Below are positions 11,670 through 23,099 of a stretch of DNA of 64,000 bases, one piece after another. A model generated the notes under the pieces. The model worked only from the letters and a program-made list of their open reading frames with translations, ran no database searches and was not told the DNA's origin. Position numbers and translations under genes: made by a program. The stretch spans positions 24,073 through 88,072 of the forward strand of contig JAWPHD010010968.1 of NCBI GenBank assembly GCA_037043455.1. Reading direction: 5' to 3'. How positions within the stretch are numbered: the stretch's first letter is position 1; each line of letters starts with the position of its first letter. Source of the DNA: Cyrtodaria siliqua. Taxonomy: Eukaryota > Mollusca > Bivalvia > Adapedonta > Hiatellidae.

Positions 11670-12065
11670 TATTTATTACATTTTTATGGGTGAAAGATTG
11701 GGATTTCTCAGTGAAAGAATATTCATAATCGCTAAATACTAATAACTAACTCCGAACGCAAAAATAACTAACTGTGGCGTTGAGTCATTACGTCAATAAC
11801 GTGTTGGTGACATCGGCGTCATCCGCCGATAACGCTAAATAAAGCGACTAATTCTGGTTAAAATAATACATAATCTGATTAAAAATGTAATAAATAGATT
11901 ATTTAAATGTTGTGATCGATTATATCTAAATCCTTCACTCGATGGTAGGCGTGTTTTTTTTCTCTTCCACTCACTCTCTTACGCTCGTTCGTGAAAAGAA
12001 CCACACGCCTATCATTTCGTGAAGGATTTCCTTATAATCGATCCCAGCAGTTAAATAATCTCTAT
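11670..12065 (-). mobile_element. Non-autonomous ~380-bp element with hairpin head, copy 2
   Basis: Reverse-orientation relative of 4522-4896 and 51584-51967. The hairpin head (AATCGATCCCAGCAGTTAAA near 12030-12055) and the tail (TTACATTTTTATGGGTGAAA) are both recognisable. It is more diverged inside. The stretch 11358-11669 is AT-rich and looks like 3' flank of the ZP gene. Confidence 0.7.
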
Positions 12066-12474
12066 GACTTGATTAGTGTTTGGTGAATCATAACATATTA
12101 GTTCATATAATGCGTTATGACTATACTAAATTATTGTTTTTCTTGTACGAGCATTTGTATCAGTTACTTTTCATGATCCATTCCAAATCTTTTTAAATGC
12201 AAAGTAATTAGATACTTTATTTTTAAAACCCAAAAGGTACTGCATTTATATTATCTAAAAACAAAGAAATACACACTATTTTGAATTAAAACGTAGACAT
12301 CAGCTGGTAAAATACAATTTCTCTAGATTTTTTTTTAACATTTAATTTTCACATGATAAATGAAATAGGGTTTTACGAATAAATTAGGACAGCAGTCTCA
12401 GAGGGAAATGAGATTCCCACCAATGCCGCATAGGTAATATTATGAAAGTCGTGGGTTTTCATGTAATAAATAGA

Positions 12475-12566
12475 GTATGGTCTCTTCGAGTTGGTTGATC
12501 TAAACATCGAGATATGTATCGCCCATCGAGTTGGTTAAATCAACCAACGAGATGAGGCCATACTCT
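12475..12566. repeat. Hairpin-forming inverted repeat
   Basis: AGAGTATGGTCTC at the left is answered by GAGATGAGGCCATACTCT at the right. The inside repeats TCGAGTTGGTT and AACCAACGAG, giving stacked inverted motifs. It is related to 7980-8245. Confidence 0.65.
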
Positions 12567-12964
12567 GTTATGTAGCATGTCCATTTCATCTGTCTTCATC
12601 TAACTTCCGATTACTGGTAGTTGTCAGAATGACTGGGGTCAATTAAATAATTTATATAACTGTGCAAATACAAAGGAAATGTCAGCGATCATGCTACAAC
12701 ACGACAATGTTCCGATGAACAGAACATGTAACGCATGTTGAACAGCTACATAAATATTGGACATAAAAAAGTGGTTTAAATCATTTACACGTGCTACATC
12801 GGTTGTGTTTTTTTCCTGTTTATAAGCTTGCGTTTATTTCCCCATTTGTTCAGTATACTCTGCAGCTGTTAAGCGCGAGGAAGCTATATCTTTCAGAACA
12901 CATAATTGAATCCGTTTATTGTTTTTGTTATGCATGGATGAATGAAACACATTTGTGTACTTGA

Positions 12965-13090
12965 TAACATTTAAATAATCACTTCTTAGATCATCTAAAG
13001 AATGTGCTATTCTTTTGAAGACTTTTGACATTTAAATAATCACTTCTTAGATCATCTAAAGAATGTGCTATTCGTTTGAAGACTTTTGAG
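12965..13090 (+). repeat. 62-bp tandem duplication
   Basis: Two nearly identical adjacent copies of a unit starting TTTAAATAATCACTTCTTAG and ending GAAGACTTTTGA. A 65-codon minus-strand open frame here (12834-13031) has no recognisable domain and overlaps the duplication, so no gene is called. Confidence 0.85.
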
Positions 13091-13149
13091 ATTTAAAAAA
13101 AAATAATAAAAAATAACGACGCCGTGTACTAGTATAACTTATTATTTTG

Positions 13150-13825
13150 ATCTTGCCGGTTTTCAAAACTTGTTCAAGCTTTCATTGACATAAATACACT
13201 GGCAAACTTAAGTAAAGATCCGATTAATCTTGAAGGCCCTAGAGTGTTCACAAGGCAGAAAATAGCATTTTTCAGAAAAAAACAAGGGCCATAACTCCAG
13301 TGTTACTGATCCGATTTAGCTGGTTTTCGAACTTGTTCGAGCTTTCATTGATATTAACAAGCTGTGCAAGTTTGGTAAAGATCAAATAATAAATGAAGAT
13401 GCTAGAGCGTTCACAAGACAGAAAATAGCAATTTTCAGAAAAAAACAAGGGCCACAACTCCGGTGTTACTGATCAGATTTGGTTTTTTTTGAACTTGTCC
13501 GAGTTTTCATTGATATTAACAATCTGTGCAAGTTTGTTAAAGATCAAATAATAAATGAAGGTGCTAGAGTGGTCACAAGGCCTAATACGGCATTTTTCAG
13601 CAAAACAAGGGCCATAACTCTGGTGAAATTATTTCGATCTGGCTGGTTTTCGAACTTGTCCGAGCTTACATTGATATTAACAACATGTTAAAGTTTGGTA
13701 AAGATCGGATGAAAAATGAAGGCCCTATGGTGGTAACAAGACAAAAGTTAACGACGGACGACGGACGGACGACGGACAACTCGCCATCCCAGAAGCTCTG
13801 CTGGCCTTTGGCCAGTAGAGCTAAA
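13150..13825 (+). repeat. ~160-bp tandem repeat, 4 units, mollusc-type dispersed repeat
   Basis: Four units starting near 13157, 13320, 13481 and 13641. Each contains CGAACTTGTTCGAGCTTTCA or a close variant, an AACAAGCTGTGCAAGTTTGG-like core and AAACAAGGGCCATAACTC. The last unit ends in GACGGACGACGG repeats and GCTCTGCTGGCCTTTGGCCA. The combination is familiar as a dispersed repeat in bivalve genomes (known from memory, not searched). Open frames here are by-products. Confidence 0.75.
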
Positions 13826-13974
13826 AAACGGTCGTGGCGTGTTTACGTCAACATAATTTTTTTCAATATTGTTTTAACACCCGTGACTTGATATGTTTTT
13901 TAATATGTTAAACTTCGTTTCCAGTCTCTACCCAGATATATGCTATTTCCTCTCGGCAGCTATTTTACGCTTGC

Positions 13975-14262
13975 GTAAAACTTTGCTTGTGTACACCATA
14001 TATAAACCTACTGATGACGAGGTATATATAACTTACATATTTTGAGAATCCAAACTCTATGGACACGTTATAAACGATTTTAACTAGCCAGGCCAAACCC
14101 TAAAACCGGAGCATCGAATTAAGAGTTACCAACTCATAATTCATTTTACACATATTCAGTCACAATTAGTTTAAGAACCAGTTACAAAAACTGCACGTTT
14201 AATCGGCACATATACGTATTATATGACCTGAACACCTGGACAGAGTTTTATTACATACGTTA
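13975..14262 (-). repeat. Dispersed ~300-bp repeat, copy 3
   Basis: Inverted relative to the copies at 125 and 4003. It shows AACCTACTGATGACGAGGTA, GCATCGAATTAAGAGTTACC and TAATTCATTTTACACATATT. It ends about 120 bp before the direct repeat that precedes the recombinase gene. Confidence 0.7.
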
Positions 14263-14327
14263 CTATAAATAGTAACAGATTTTAATAGAAAAACAATCAT
14301 TATCAATCCTTTTTCAAAATCCATAAT

Positions 14328-14354
14328 GGCACACTGTGCCATTATGGATTATGG
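14328..14354. repeat. Short palindrome before the recombinase gene
   Basis: CCATAATGGCACA meets TGTGCCATTATGG with almost no loop. The ATAATGGCACAC motif also forms the arms of the foldback element at 17102-17235, on the other side of the recombinase gene. Confidence 0.65.
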
Positions 14355-14384
14355 AAAATTGGCACAGTAGTAACAGAGTCTCCG

Positions 14385-14444
14385 CACGCGAAGACGTTAA
14401 CGTCATATCGCGAAGACGTTGACGTCATCAAAAAACACAAAGAC
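14385..14444 (+). repeat. 60-bp direct repeat flanking the recombinase gene, left copy
   Basis: Matches 16965-17024 at 56 of 60 positions. Internally it holds two tandem versions of CGCGAAGACGTTGACGTCAT, each containing a palindromic GACGTC (TGACGTCA in one). It ends 17 bp before the ATG at 14462, so it doubles as promoter or 5' UTR sequence. It is a candidate element boundary or recombinase recognition site, by inference only. Confidence 0.8.
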
Positions 14445-14461
14445 TCGAGTGGAGCGTTAAA

Positions 14462-14969
14462 ATGGCTGCGGAGCGGACATTAAAAATGCTTGCAGATAGT
14501 TTACTTCATATAGACGGAATGATAAGTAAACAAAGGCAAGAAGAGGACAAATACGACTTCGTAAACAGAATGAAAAATACAAATACAAAATCAAAAACTA
14601 AATCAGATTTGAAAAGGGCGAGAGAATGGCTGCAAAGTGTCGGAGAAGAACGTGACATAATTGAAATCCCTCCCAAGGAATTGAACGTTTTGTTGGCGAG
14701 AATGTTTATTAACATACGAAAAATAGACAACGGTGAATACGAGCCAGACACTGTCAAGGGGATTCAAAGCAGCATCCACAGATACCTGATAGGCAACAAC
14801 TACGGTAGTAACATTCTGACAGATCTAGACTTCAAGCACTCCAGAGATGTGATGGATAGCAAGAGAAAACTACTGAAAGGAGAAGGCTATGGAAACAAAA
14901 AGAATAGAGCAGATCCTATCACAGATGACGAGTTGAATATTTTGCGCAGGAAATGTCTCCTTGGTAGTG
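14462..14969 (+). CDS. Recombinase exon 1
   Basis: The ATG starts MAAERTLKMLADSLLHIDGM, 17 bp after the left direct repeat. The donor GTACGT begins at 14970, leaving one base of a split glutamate codon. It contains the N-terminal helical DNA-binding region and the ITDDELNILRRKCLLG helix that precedes the catalytic domain. Confidence 0.85.
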
Positions 14970-16486
14970 GTACGTATATCTACGTGATTTATATTTGTAT
15001 TGGTTTTACAAACAGCAAAATCTAAGATATTCACAAATATTACACATTCCTTTTCCCTGTCAAAATCAATCGATCGATACTGCAACACCCCCTTTCGAAG
15101 ATTATGTTCAGGTTTCCTGGGTAGAACCAGTACTAAGCAATATATTTTCTCAATACCGATTCCTACGTCACAAAATCGATGACAAAATAATTTCAGTTTA
15201 CAAATAACATGACCTTATGTGTAGATCTATTTGATTACTCATGAATCGTAGTACTAGCATATTTGCCACACAATACACTTTAGCTTTATTCCCTTATTTC
15301 AGAGAATCCAGAGGCTTTGTCAAACGCAATGTGGCTAAATAATACCACACATTTCGGACTTCGTGGTCGTCAAGAACATACTACGATGCTGTGGGGAGAC
15401 ATTGAGCTGTGTGGAACATCAACAGGGGTGGAATACCTGGCATTCACAGAGAGATGTACAAAAACTAGAAATGGCATTTCAAGCGACCCCCGTGCCTTTC
15501 TTCCAAAGATGTTTGAACAACCAGGTATTCTACATTTAAAAGTAAAACAAGAAATATATATCTCTGATATCAAAAGTTCTCGTTTTTTTTTTATATTCAA
15601 GAGAAAATCGATAATTACAGAGGTATGACCATTTTACGAGAGTTTTCAGAAACAGACAGATAAAATATGTTTTCCTGCATATTTAGATTTACCAAAGAAA
15701 TATGACTGTCTCCTTCAAATCTCTAATACCTGTATCTAAGTAAGCAGCTAGAGCCACATTTTAATATTTTCAGATGACGAGTTTTGTCCTGTTAGACTGT
15801 ATAAACTTTACGCTGAAAAAAGACCAGAGGAAATGCGCAAACCGGATGCAAGGTTTTATGTTGCTGTCAACCCTAATTATGGCAAAAAGAGTAAAGATGG
15901 TGCGGCGTGGTTCATAAACGGTCCAATGGGGAAGAACAAAATCGGACAAATTGCAAAGACAATGAGTGAAAAGGGTGGACTCTCTGGAAGGCATACTAAT
16001 CACTCTGGACGGAAAACAACTATAACAAAGTTGATGGATGCCCAGGTCGCACCTACCGATGTAGCACAACTGTCGGGGCATAAAAACCTGCTGAGTTTAA
16101 ATCACTATAACACAGTGAGTCTCCGTAAGCAGCAAGAAATGTCAACAATACTGCACAAAGTCTCTGGAGCTGGTGATAATTCAAAACACAGCCACTTAGC
16201 TTCTACAAGTCACATTAACAAAGGGTCATCCATTGATGACAGTTATGTCAAAGATGATAACAGTTTGTCAGACGACAAATTAGTGTGTGATTCCCAGGAA
16301 CTTGAAACGGCATTGCAGGCCATTACACGTTATGAAAACCCTGAAATTGAGGGAGCCCAAGTTGTGAATTTGCCAATTATTCACAATTCCGATGGCTCAT
16401 TATCTGTCCAAGAGAGCAAAAAAAGCCCCAAGTCGTTGTTTGTTAACTGCAATTTCCATTGCCCGGTGAATATAGTGTTCAAATAA
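14462..16486 (+). CDS. Crypton-type tyrosine recombinase (DUF3504-like), 3 exons
   Basis: Exons 14462-14969, 15303-15524 and 15774-16486 join in phase to 480 residues with no internal stop. Residues 1-165 form a charged helical N-terminal (SAM-like, core-binding) region: KSDLKRAREWLQS, ELNVLLARMFINIRK, TVKGIQSSIHRYL. The catalytic domain shows the tyrosine recombinase set: Arg190 in FGLRGRQEH, His320 and Arg323 in NHSGRKTT, His346 in LSGHKNLL and the candidate nucleophile Tyr355 in LNHY. These enzymes cut and rejoin DNA through a 3'-phosphotyrosine. The GLRG..EH and NHSGRKT strings fit the DUF3504 group found in Cryptons and in host genes derived from them. A low-complexity acidic tail follows residue 370. 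The gene sits between 60-bp direct repeats. Intact frame and full catalytic set suggest recent activity or a domesticated gene, which sequence alone cannot separate. Confidence 0.85.
15303..15524 (+). CDS. Recombinase exon 2
   Basis: The acceptor ATTTCAG ends at 15302. It encodes ENPEALSNAMWLNNTTHFGL, the catalytic RGRQEH and the LWGDIEL strand. The donor GTATTC begins at 15525. An open frame continuing past the donor is intronic. Confidence 0.85.
15774..16486 (+). CDS. Recombinase exon 3
   Basis: The acceptor TTTTCAG ends at 15773. It encodes DDEFCPVRLYKLYAEKRPEE, then the FYVAVNP strand, the NHSGRKT and SGHKNLLSLNHY motifs, and a polar tail to the TAA at 16484. The next 480 bp to the right direct repeat are AT-rich without genes. 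Confidence 0.85.
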
Positions 16487-16964
16487 GACAAGGAAAAAAC
16501 ACCTGATATATAACGTTATTTATTAAATTAATATTAATGGAATTCATTTATTTTCCACGTCACGTGTTTGCGTCTTACTTATATGTTTAAATTTTACCGT
16601 ACTGTTAAAATATTGATGTATATTCATGATTTTCCATTGCCAAAATGTTGAGATTTGACCTTATTTTCATCTTAGGTGATAAAATGTGTGTTACTCGATT
16701 TTATCCTTAGCCTAATTATATAGTAAATTAAAAGTCTTTGATAGATTCGATTTAGAAAGATACATACATTGGATCAATTTGCATAACTGTACATGACATG
16801 AGCAGGGTTTTAAAATAATCAAACTTTTAAATTCCTTAATTATAACAGTAAACTTGGTTGAACAATGCTCCTGTTGTTCTTTTTCATTTTTTCCATTTAT
16901 AATAAGGTATGTAATCAAAAGGTAAATATACGGCCGTGGTAAAAAGGTAAAAATCGGTACTCTT

Positions 16965-17024
16965 CACGCGATAACGTCAACGTCATATCGCGAAGACGTT
17001 GACGTCATCAAGAAACACAAAGAC
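16965..17024 (+). repeat. 60-bp direct repeat flanking the recombinase gene, right copy
   Basis: Second copy of 14385-14444 in the same orientation, offset 2,580 bp, with four mismatches. The AAAGACGTCATCAAA sequence after it continues the motif slightly. Confidence 0.8.
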
Positions 17025-17101
17025 GTCATCAAATGATCCTGTTCTTTTTCTTTCTTTTTTCTTTTTCTCCATTTTATAGTAACGTATGTAATAAAAAGGT
17101 C

Positions 17102-17235
17102 AATATACGGGCGTGGTGTGCCTTTTGCTGATAATGGCACACCAAGTGCCGCAATGGCCCTCGGGCTAAAGCCCTCGCGCCATTACGGCACTAGGTGTGC
17201 CATTATCGACAAAAGGCACACCACGCCCGTATATT
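17102..17235. mobile_element. 134-bp foldback/MITE-like element
   Basis: AATATACGGGCGTGGTGTGC at the left is the reverse complement of the right end (...CCACGCCCGTATATT). Pairing continues nearly to the centre (GGGCTAAAGCCC), giving an almost complete hairpin with few mismatches. TATACGGCCGTGGT at 16927 is a related fragment just outside. Confidence 0.85.
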
Positions 17236-17469
17236 AACCTCTAATTAATTAACGGGTTTGTAGTTTAATTTTGCCGTTATTCCACAGATTAGTTTCTTTA
17301 AGTCGTATACAGAGTACTCAAATGCCAAATTGTCGTAACCAATCAGATTTATTCCGTAGTAGTTTCGTATAATATTTTTGAAATATCTTAAACCCCAGCC
17401 TACCATACATAATGACGCTCGACTGTCACACACTTTGACAAAATTAAAACATAAGTATATAAAAATAAT

Positions 17470-17745
17470 AGCACCAGTTATAGAACCTGGCTGTCACATG
17501 AGTTATACATGTGTGAAGTTTCAGTCTATTATTTGTAAGTTTCCGAGATACAGGCTTATACAAAACTTGTACCAATTGTTTCTATTAAAGTCAAAATGGG
17601 CCATAACTTTATTACATGTATATAAATTAATTACTAAAATATAAGCATGAGTTAAAGAACCTGGCTCTATGAAAGACGCAGACAACAATCAAGTGGTGAC
17701 AATACCTCACCAACTGTTTTTCAAAAACAGACGAGCTAAAAACAC
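17470..17745 (+). repeat. Dispersed repeat remnant with internal repeat
   Basis: ATAGAACCTGGCTGTCACAT at 17478 and AAAGAACCTGGCTCTATGAA at 17655 mark two related parts. Between them lies TTTCTATTAAAGTCAAAATG then GGGCCATAACT. The end, AATACCTCACCAACTG then ACAGACGAGCTAAAAAC, is a combination common in bivalve dispersed repeats (recalled, not searched). The stretch 17746-17990 shows nothing. Confidence 0.5.
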
Positions 17746-17990
17746 AGGTAATAAATACAACATCTATTTATAAATGGCATACTTTAAGAAACATTATTGC
17801 CATCAAACTCCTCATCTTTTTGCTAATCTTTAATCTCCTTAGTTTATAATATACCAGGACTTGAAGAGTTTTCGTTCCATATACAATTAATGAAATGAGT
17901 TATGAATTATTAACAAGCCTTTTGATTAGTTAAAATTTCTAAATAGTTTAAAAGTTGCATGAATCTAATATGGAATGAAACAAGTTTAAA

Positions 17991-20380
17991 GTGGCACACG
18001 GCAATCTTGAGGTGTTTATGGAGCATCAAAATTAGCACCATATTTTGTCTTTAAATCTGCTTGTATATAATTAAGCATAAGGTAATTAAATTACTGTTTG
18101 GGGCGCTTGTTTCAGCCATGGAGTACGTTATAACGTACTTCCTGTTTCAGCCAAAGGTTTTTTGGACTTTTAAGATAAAATTAATCTACTACCTAAATAA
18201 GTTGTATATCAGTGAAACAGTAATTTTTAGTGGTAAATAAAAATACCTTACTTTTCAAAATCGGTTGATAAATAAAAAAATCCTGTGCGAAAGTTGTTTT
18301 TGATGGGTCATTTTCAATGCAAAATTCTGCTGCATGAAAAATTTGAAAATATTTTTTTTTTTGAATTTTATCCAAAAATGGTTTTAAATTGTTGGATATT
18401 AGTAAATTAAGAAACCCTGAAAGTTTTATAGCAAAATATGAAGTATTACTGAAGTTATTTGACATTTCTTAATTTTCTGCTGTCACACCAATATAAAGGA
18501 ATTTACATGGGAAAAGGCCCATCAAAAAATCTTTTTGGCTGTAAAATATTTATTTCTCAATCGATTTTCAAAAGTAAAGTAGTTTTATTTATCACTAAAA
18601 ATGCCAGTTCTAATGATATATAATTGATGTGCGTATTATTAAAATTGCTCAAGTTACTGCAGAAAAACCTTTGGCTGAAACAAGCGTCCCAAACAATAGT
18701 TTGCATTTTCTACAATATAATTACAAAGGTGTAAATATATTATTGGTGCAATGTAATCAACAATTAGTCAGATGCAATTTGCTTTGTACTCTTCAAATAA
18801 TTATTAAAAATAATTAGCAAATATGCAAAAAAACTCGTGTTTTAAAAAGTTTAGATTGCTGTGTGTCCCTTTAAGATAGTTTTTACCACATGACATGACG
18901 GTCAAATGTCTAAAAAAATCAAAATGGAATCAACCCGCCATGACGTCAGATAATTTTTGTGCCAAAACATTGTGTCATAAACGTCAGATACTAAACAGTT
19001 TGTTTTCTGTGTTTAAAGGGACACACGGCAATCTTGAAGTCTTTGCAGTTTCTTCAATATAATTACAAAGGTGTTTATATACTATTGGTGCAATGTAATC
19101 AACAATTAGTCAGATGCAATTTGCTTTGTACTCTTCAAATAATTATTAAAAATAATTAGCAAATATGCAAAAAAACTCGTGTTTTAAAAGGTTTAGATTG
19201 CTGTGTGTCCCTTTAAGATAGTTTTTACCACATGACATGACGGTCAAATGTCTAAAAAAAATCAAAATGGAATCAACCCGCCATGACGTCAGATAATTTT
19301 TGTGCCAAAACATCGTGTCATAAACGTCAGATACTAAACAGTTTGTTTTCTCTGTTTAAAGGGACACACGGCAATATTGAAGTCTTTGCAATTTTTTCAA
19401 TATAATTACAAAGGTGTTAATATATTATTGGCGCAATGTAATCAACAATTAGTCATGCAATTTGCTTTGTTCTATTCAAATAATAATTAAAAATAATTTG
19501 CAAATATGCAAAAAACATCGAGTTTTAAAAAGTTTAGATTGCTGCGTGTCCCTTTAAAGATAGTTTTATAACAAGACATGACGGTCAAATGCTTTAAAAA
19601 ATTGTAATGGAATAAACCCGCCATGACGTCAGATACTAAACAGCTTTTCTCTCTTTAAAATCTTGAAGTGTTTGAAATGGGTGTCTCGATTTATATATAC
19701 AGTATCATTTTTACTTTTACCCTGGTCACTTTTGAATAAATCAAATTTTAAGTATTCACCATTTCGTCTGATTATACTATAAGTTTTAATATATTATTTG
19801 TGCAATAATAACAAAAATTAATAATATGCAAAAACAAATTGCTTAATACTATTCTTATAATTAATATTAATGATTGAACAAATGCAAGTTATGCAGAAAA
19901 ACAAGCGTGATGCCGTGAGTTTTAAAAAATTAAAGATTGCCGTGTGTCCCTTTAAAAAACAAAATAAAAAATGGAATTGTTATCATGTCGACGATTTATT
20001 ATTGTAAGTTCTTTGTTAATAACACATTTCAGACTTCGATCATGATGAATTGTTTCAGTTAACAAAATCTGCCTCGTGTTACAAATTAAAGGGACACTTG
20101 GCAAACTTGATTTTTTAAAAATGCAGGCATCCCTTTAGTTTTCTACATAACTTGCATTTGTTCAATCATTTATATTATTAGATTAGTGTTTACAAATTAC
20201 TAACTATATATTATATTCCAACAATAATATATTTAAAAACCTGGTAGAATAATGAAGACAATTGAAATCTCAAATTTTGATTATATGCAAGTAAGTTCCA
20301 AGACAAAATGATACAGGAATAATAAATCGCGGTTTTTAATGCTTGATACTAAACTCAAGATTATCGTGTGTCCCTTTAAA
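17991..20380. repeat. Cluster of elements ended by a GGGACACACGGCAA inverted motif
   Basis: Left-type ends (AAAGGGACACACGGCAATCT or close) occur at about 17991, 19015, 19357 and 20086. Right-type ends (GATTGCTGTGTGTCCCTTTA or close) occur at about 18851, 19191, 19538, 19931 and 20346. They look like opposite termini of one small TIR family, present as several intact and nested copies. A ~344-bp tandem period overlays 18700-19700. No genes; short open frames here are AT-rich noise. Confidence 0.65.
18700..19700 (+). repeat. ~344-bp tandem repeat, 3 units
   Basis: Units starting near 18707, 19052 and 19396 share CAATATAATTACAAAGGTGT, GTGCAATGTAATCAACAATT and AACCCGCCATGACGTCAGAT. Each unit spans a right-type and a left-type terminus, as expected if head-to-tail copies of a short TIR element were amplified together. 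Confidence 0.8.
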
Positions 20381-20773
20381 ATCATTGATGTCCAATTAAT
20401 AGACACTGTTCTAGGTTGTACTAACAAGAAAAGTTGAATTTAAGTACGTCCCACAATCACAAAAAGGTTATATGACGCCAACAGGAATGTTGCGTTCAAA
20501 GTGACTTAGGGGTTTTGAGGAAAGATTAAAACGTGATTTCACTATGTTTTGTAATGGCAGCCATTTTGAATTGGACGGTATCATCGGAAATAACTTTAAA
20601 GGGGAACTTTGACTTGTACGCACATATTCCAGATGATGATATTTTGGTGGAAACAATGCTTCTTGAATACAGCCCGTGAAATCTTAAAATTAGTTCTAGT
20701 AAATAACACATACAAATATCACAAAGTCACACAGCTAATGTTATACATGTACAAATACAAACTATCAAAACAA

Positions 20774-21049
20774 ACACTTGACGACACTTATAAGCACCCC
20801 AGTTACATTATATTTCATATCTTTTAAATTTAAATTATTTGACAAAATAGTCTGAAAACTCATCAATATAATTATTTTTAACTGATTCAGCAAAAATAAA
20901 ATTGAAAATAAATAATTCATTTGATAATCAGATTACATTCCGTCACCGCTTTCAAGAATGTGTTCAAAGTTTGAGGAAATTATGACGAAAAAAATAAATG
21001 TTTTATTAGCATTTAAAATCGGGGTTAACTTATAAGTGTCGTCTAGTGT
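20774..21049. mobile_element. 276-bp MITE-like element
   Basis: ACACTTGACGACACTTATAA at the left is matched by the inverted right end (reverse complement ACACTAGACGACACTTATAA), with CCCC/GGGG continuing inward. No open frame of interest. The stretch 20381-20773 shows nothing recognisable. Confidence 0.75.
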
Positions 21050-21224
21050 ATTAGAAATTCACACTGCTAATCCTATACAAATTATCAAATATGCAAAATA
21101 ACATTCCTTACAGCGTACATGGTTTCCACTAATTCTATACAAATATGCAAAATAACTTTCCTAACATGGGAAATATAAATCCCAATTTTGCAAAAACTAA
21201 AAAAGTCCTTTAAAAGTTGCGCAT

Positions 21225-21520
21225 TTAACCCCTGACCTGGCCATGACCTTGACCTTAAAGAGTGTGGTGGGGTATATCAGGACGACACACTGCCTGCTGT
21301 GGTTTTTAAACCATTTCTTCAAATCCCTTGGTTAAAAGCCAACCAAGGAAATAGGTACATTCGACCTTTGACCCCAAGCCATGACCTTGACGTGAGGATT
21401 GTGGAAGTTACACACCGTCGTCTTGTGCAACAAAATTTACAAATCCGACTATTGCTTAAAATGTGTGTGGCATGTACAAGATCAGTTACAGACTCACGGA
21501 CAAACGGACGCCAAAGTCAT
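21225..21520 (+). repeat. Dispersed repeat with TGACCTTGACC motifs
   Basis: CCTGACCTGGCCATGACCTT, GACCTTTGACCCCAAGCCAT and the closing ACTCACGGACAAACGGACGCC are typical of a common bivalve repeat (recalled family, not searched). Open frames across it (21299-21622, 21399-21668) are repeat by-products. 21520-22350 is AT-rich, with degenerate tandem blocks such as AAGAAAACAAGT at 21828 and 21998. Confidence 0.55.
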
Positions 21521-22356
21521 TTATATATTCCCCAACCTTTTCGATCAGGCGCTAAAAATGGGAACCCCCAGGACCCTCATTTTCACCCAAGTGGTTTCAT
21601 CTGTACACATCTTATATTCTAGGATACAACACTCATTTCGAAGTAAACAACTCTCAACATACGTATAATAGTTGTCGAGACGATGATTTTTAACAGTCTC
21701 CCTCTAAATCTCTATGGAGGAAAAACAACATGTTTGACTATTTAATGTGGCCAAATTGATCGAAAACAATTTTTTTTAGAAATTCTTAATAAAAGTCACT
21801 TCAATAGATAGAAAATAACCCCACTAAGAAAACAAGTGGTTGTATTTAACGATCGGTTGAGTAGTTTTCGAAAAATGATTTTTTTTTTTAATTTTGTTAA
21901 AAATGGCTACTCTGAAAAAACACCCAATTTGAACAAAAACAACTTTTTTTTGAAATTCGATATAAAACTTACATGATTAGTTTGGAAATGATTCAACGAA
22001 GAAAACAAGTCGAAGTAGATCGAATTGAAAATCGGTCGAGTATTTCAAAAGTTATCGTCCGAAAAACATGAATTTGTACTCAACAACTAAAAATACACAT
22101 AAAACATTTGTTTACTGAAAAACAACAAATATCTGCAGATTATTTCAGCAATAATAAACTGTGGATCTACATTAAGGTCGACGATACCTAACGACATCGT
22201 CAATTATCGGTAAATGTCGGCATTTATCGTAACCGCTTTCGTTAAACATCGTAAATGATCGTGAGCCGTCTTAAAATAGAAACGCGGTGGTGTTTTCCAA
22301 TTGTGTGACGTCATTGAAGTCACAAAATGGCTGACGCAGAAAAGCAGGTATGATAG

Positions 22357-22831
22357 TAGGTGTACCGGAAGTAAATCAAATCCCATTGAGTCCAATGCTA
22401 TATTGACAAAGCTTTCTAGTTAGCCATTTTTCAAAATGAAATTCAAACTAAGATTCACTAACATGTTCTTAGTCATGAGACCTGCCTCTCTAGAACACTG
22501 CTGAGAATAGTAGGGGTCATGTGGCATATAAGAAAATAAAATTCTGATCTTTGTTGATACCGTGAACAAACTGCATTCATTCGGCACCTCTTAAATGTGT
22601 TCTACTTTCACTTTCAAAACTGTCAAGTTGATAAATAAAATCATCATACAACCATGCAAATGGTTTTAAGCTATCACAAACATGTCAATAAATTCATTTC
22701 AGCCAGAAAAACAGGCCTTAAATACTCAAAAATGCCTTTTATCACAAAAAAAGTTAGGGATTATATATGTGGGAACTCATTTCGACTACACCAGGCATGA
22801 ATACCATAGTGATTTACTTCCGGTACACCTA
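22357..22831. mobile_element. 475-bp TIR element (MITE-like)
   Basis: Perfect 22-bp inverted ends: TAGGTGTACCGGAAGTAAAT continuing CA at the left, and its reverse complement ending at 22831. If the outermost TA on each side is the target duplication, the termini are GGTGTACCGG, which would fit a Tc1/mariner-like non-autonomous element. The interior has no coding sequence. Confidence 0.8.
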
Positions 22832-23099
22832 GTAACCCAGTTTGGACACTAAAACCGGGCTATCTACCGGCGGCAAATTTTTTGCTTTTCCGGCTGTGTT
22901 TGACGATTTCCTGCCAGAAATGTTAATAAAAGTAATTATACGTGTGTTATTTATTGTCAAATGCCCCCAAAAATATTAATCTAAAAACAGTTTAAACCAA
23001 TCTACGGAGGAAGATTGTTTTCGAATATACGGCTTGAAAACGGTACAGTAAATTAGTGCACATAAACAAACAGTCTTTTTCAACTTAAGATATTGTAAA

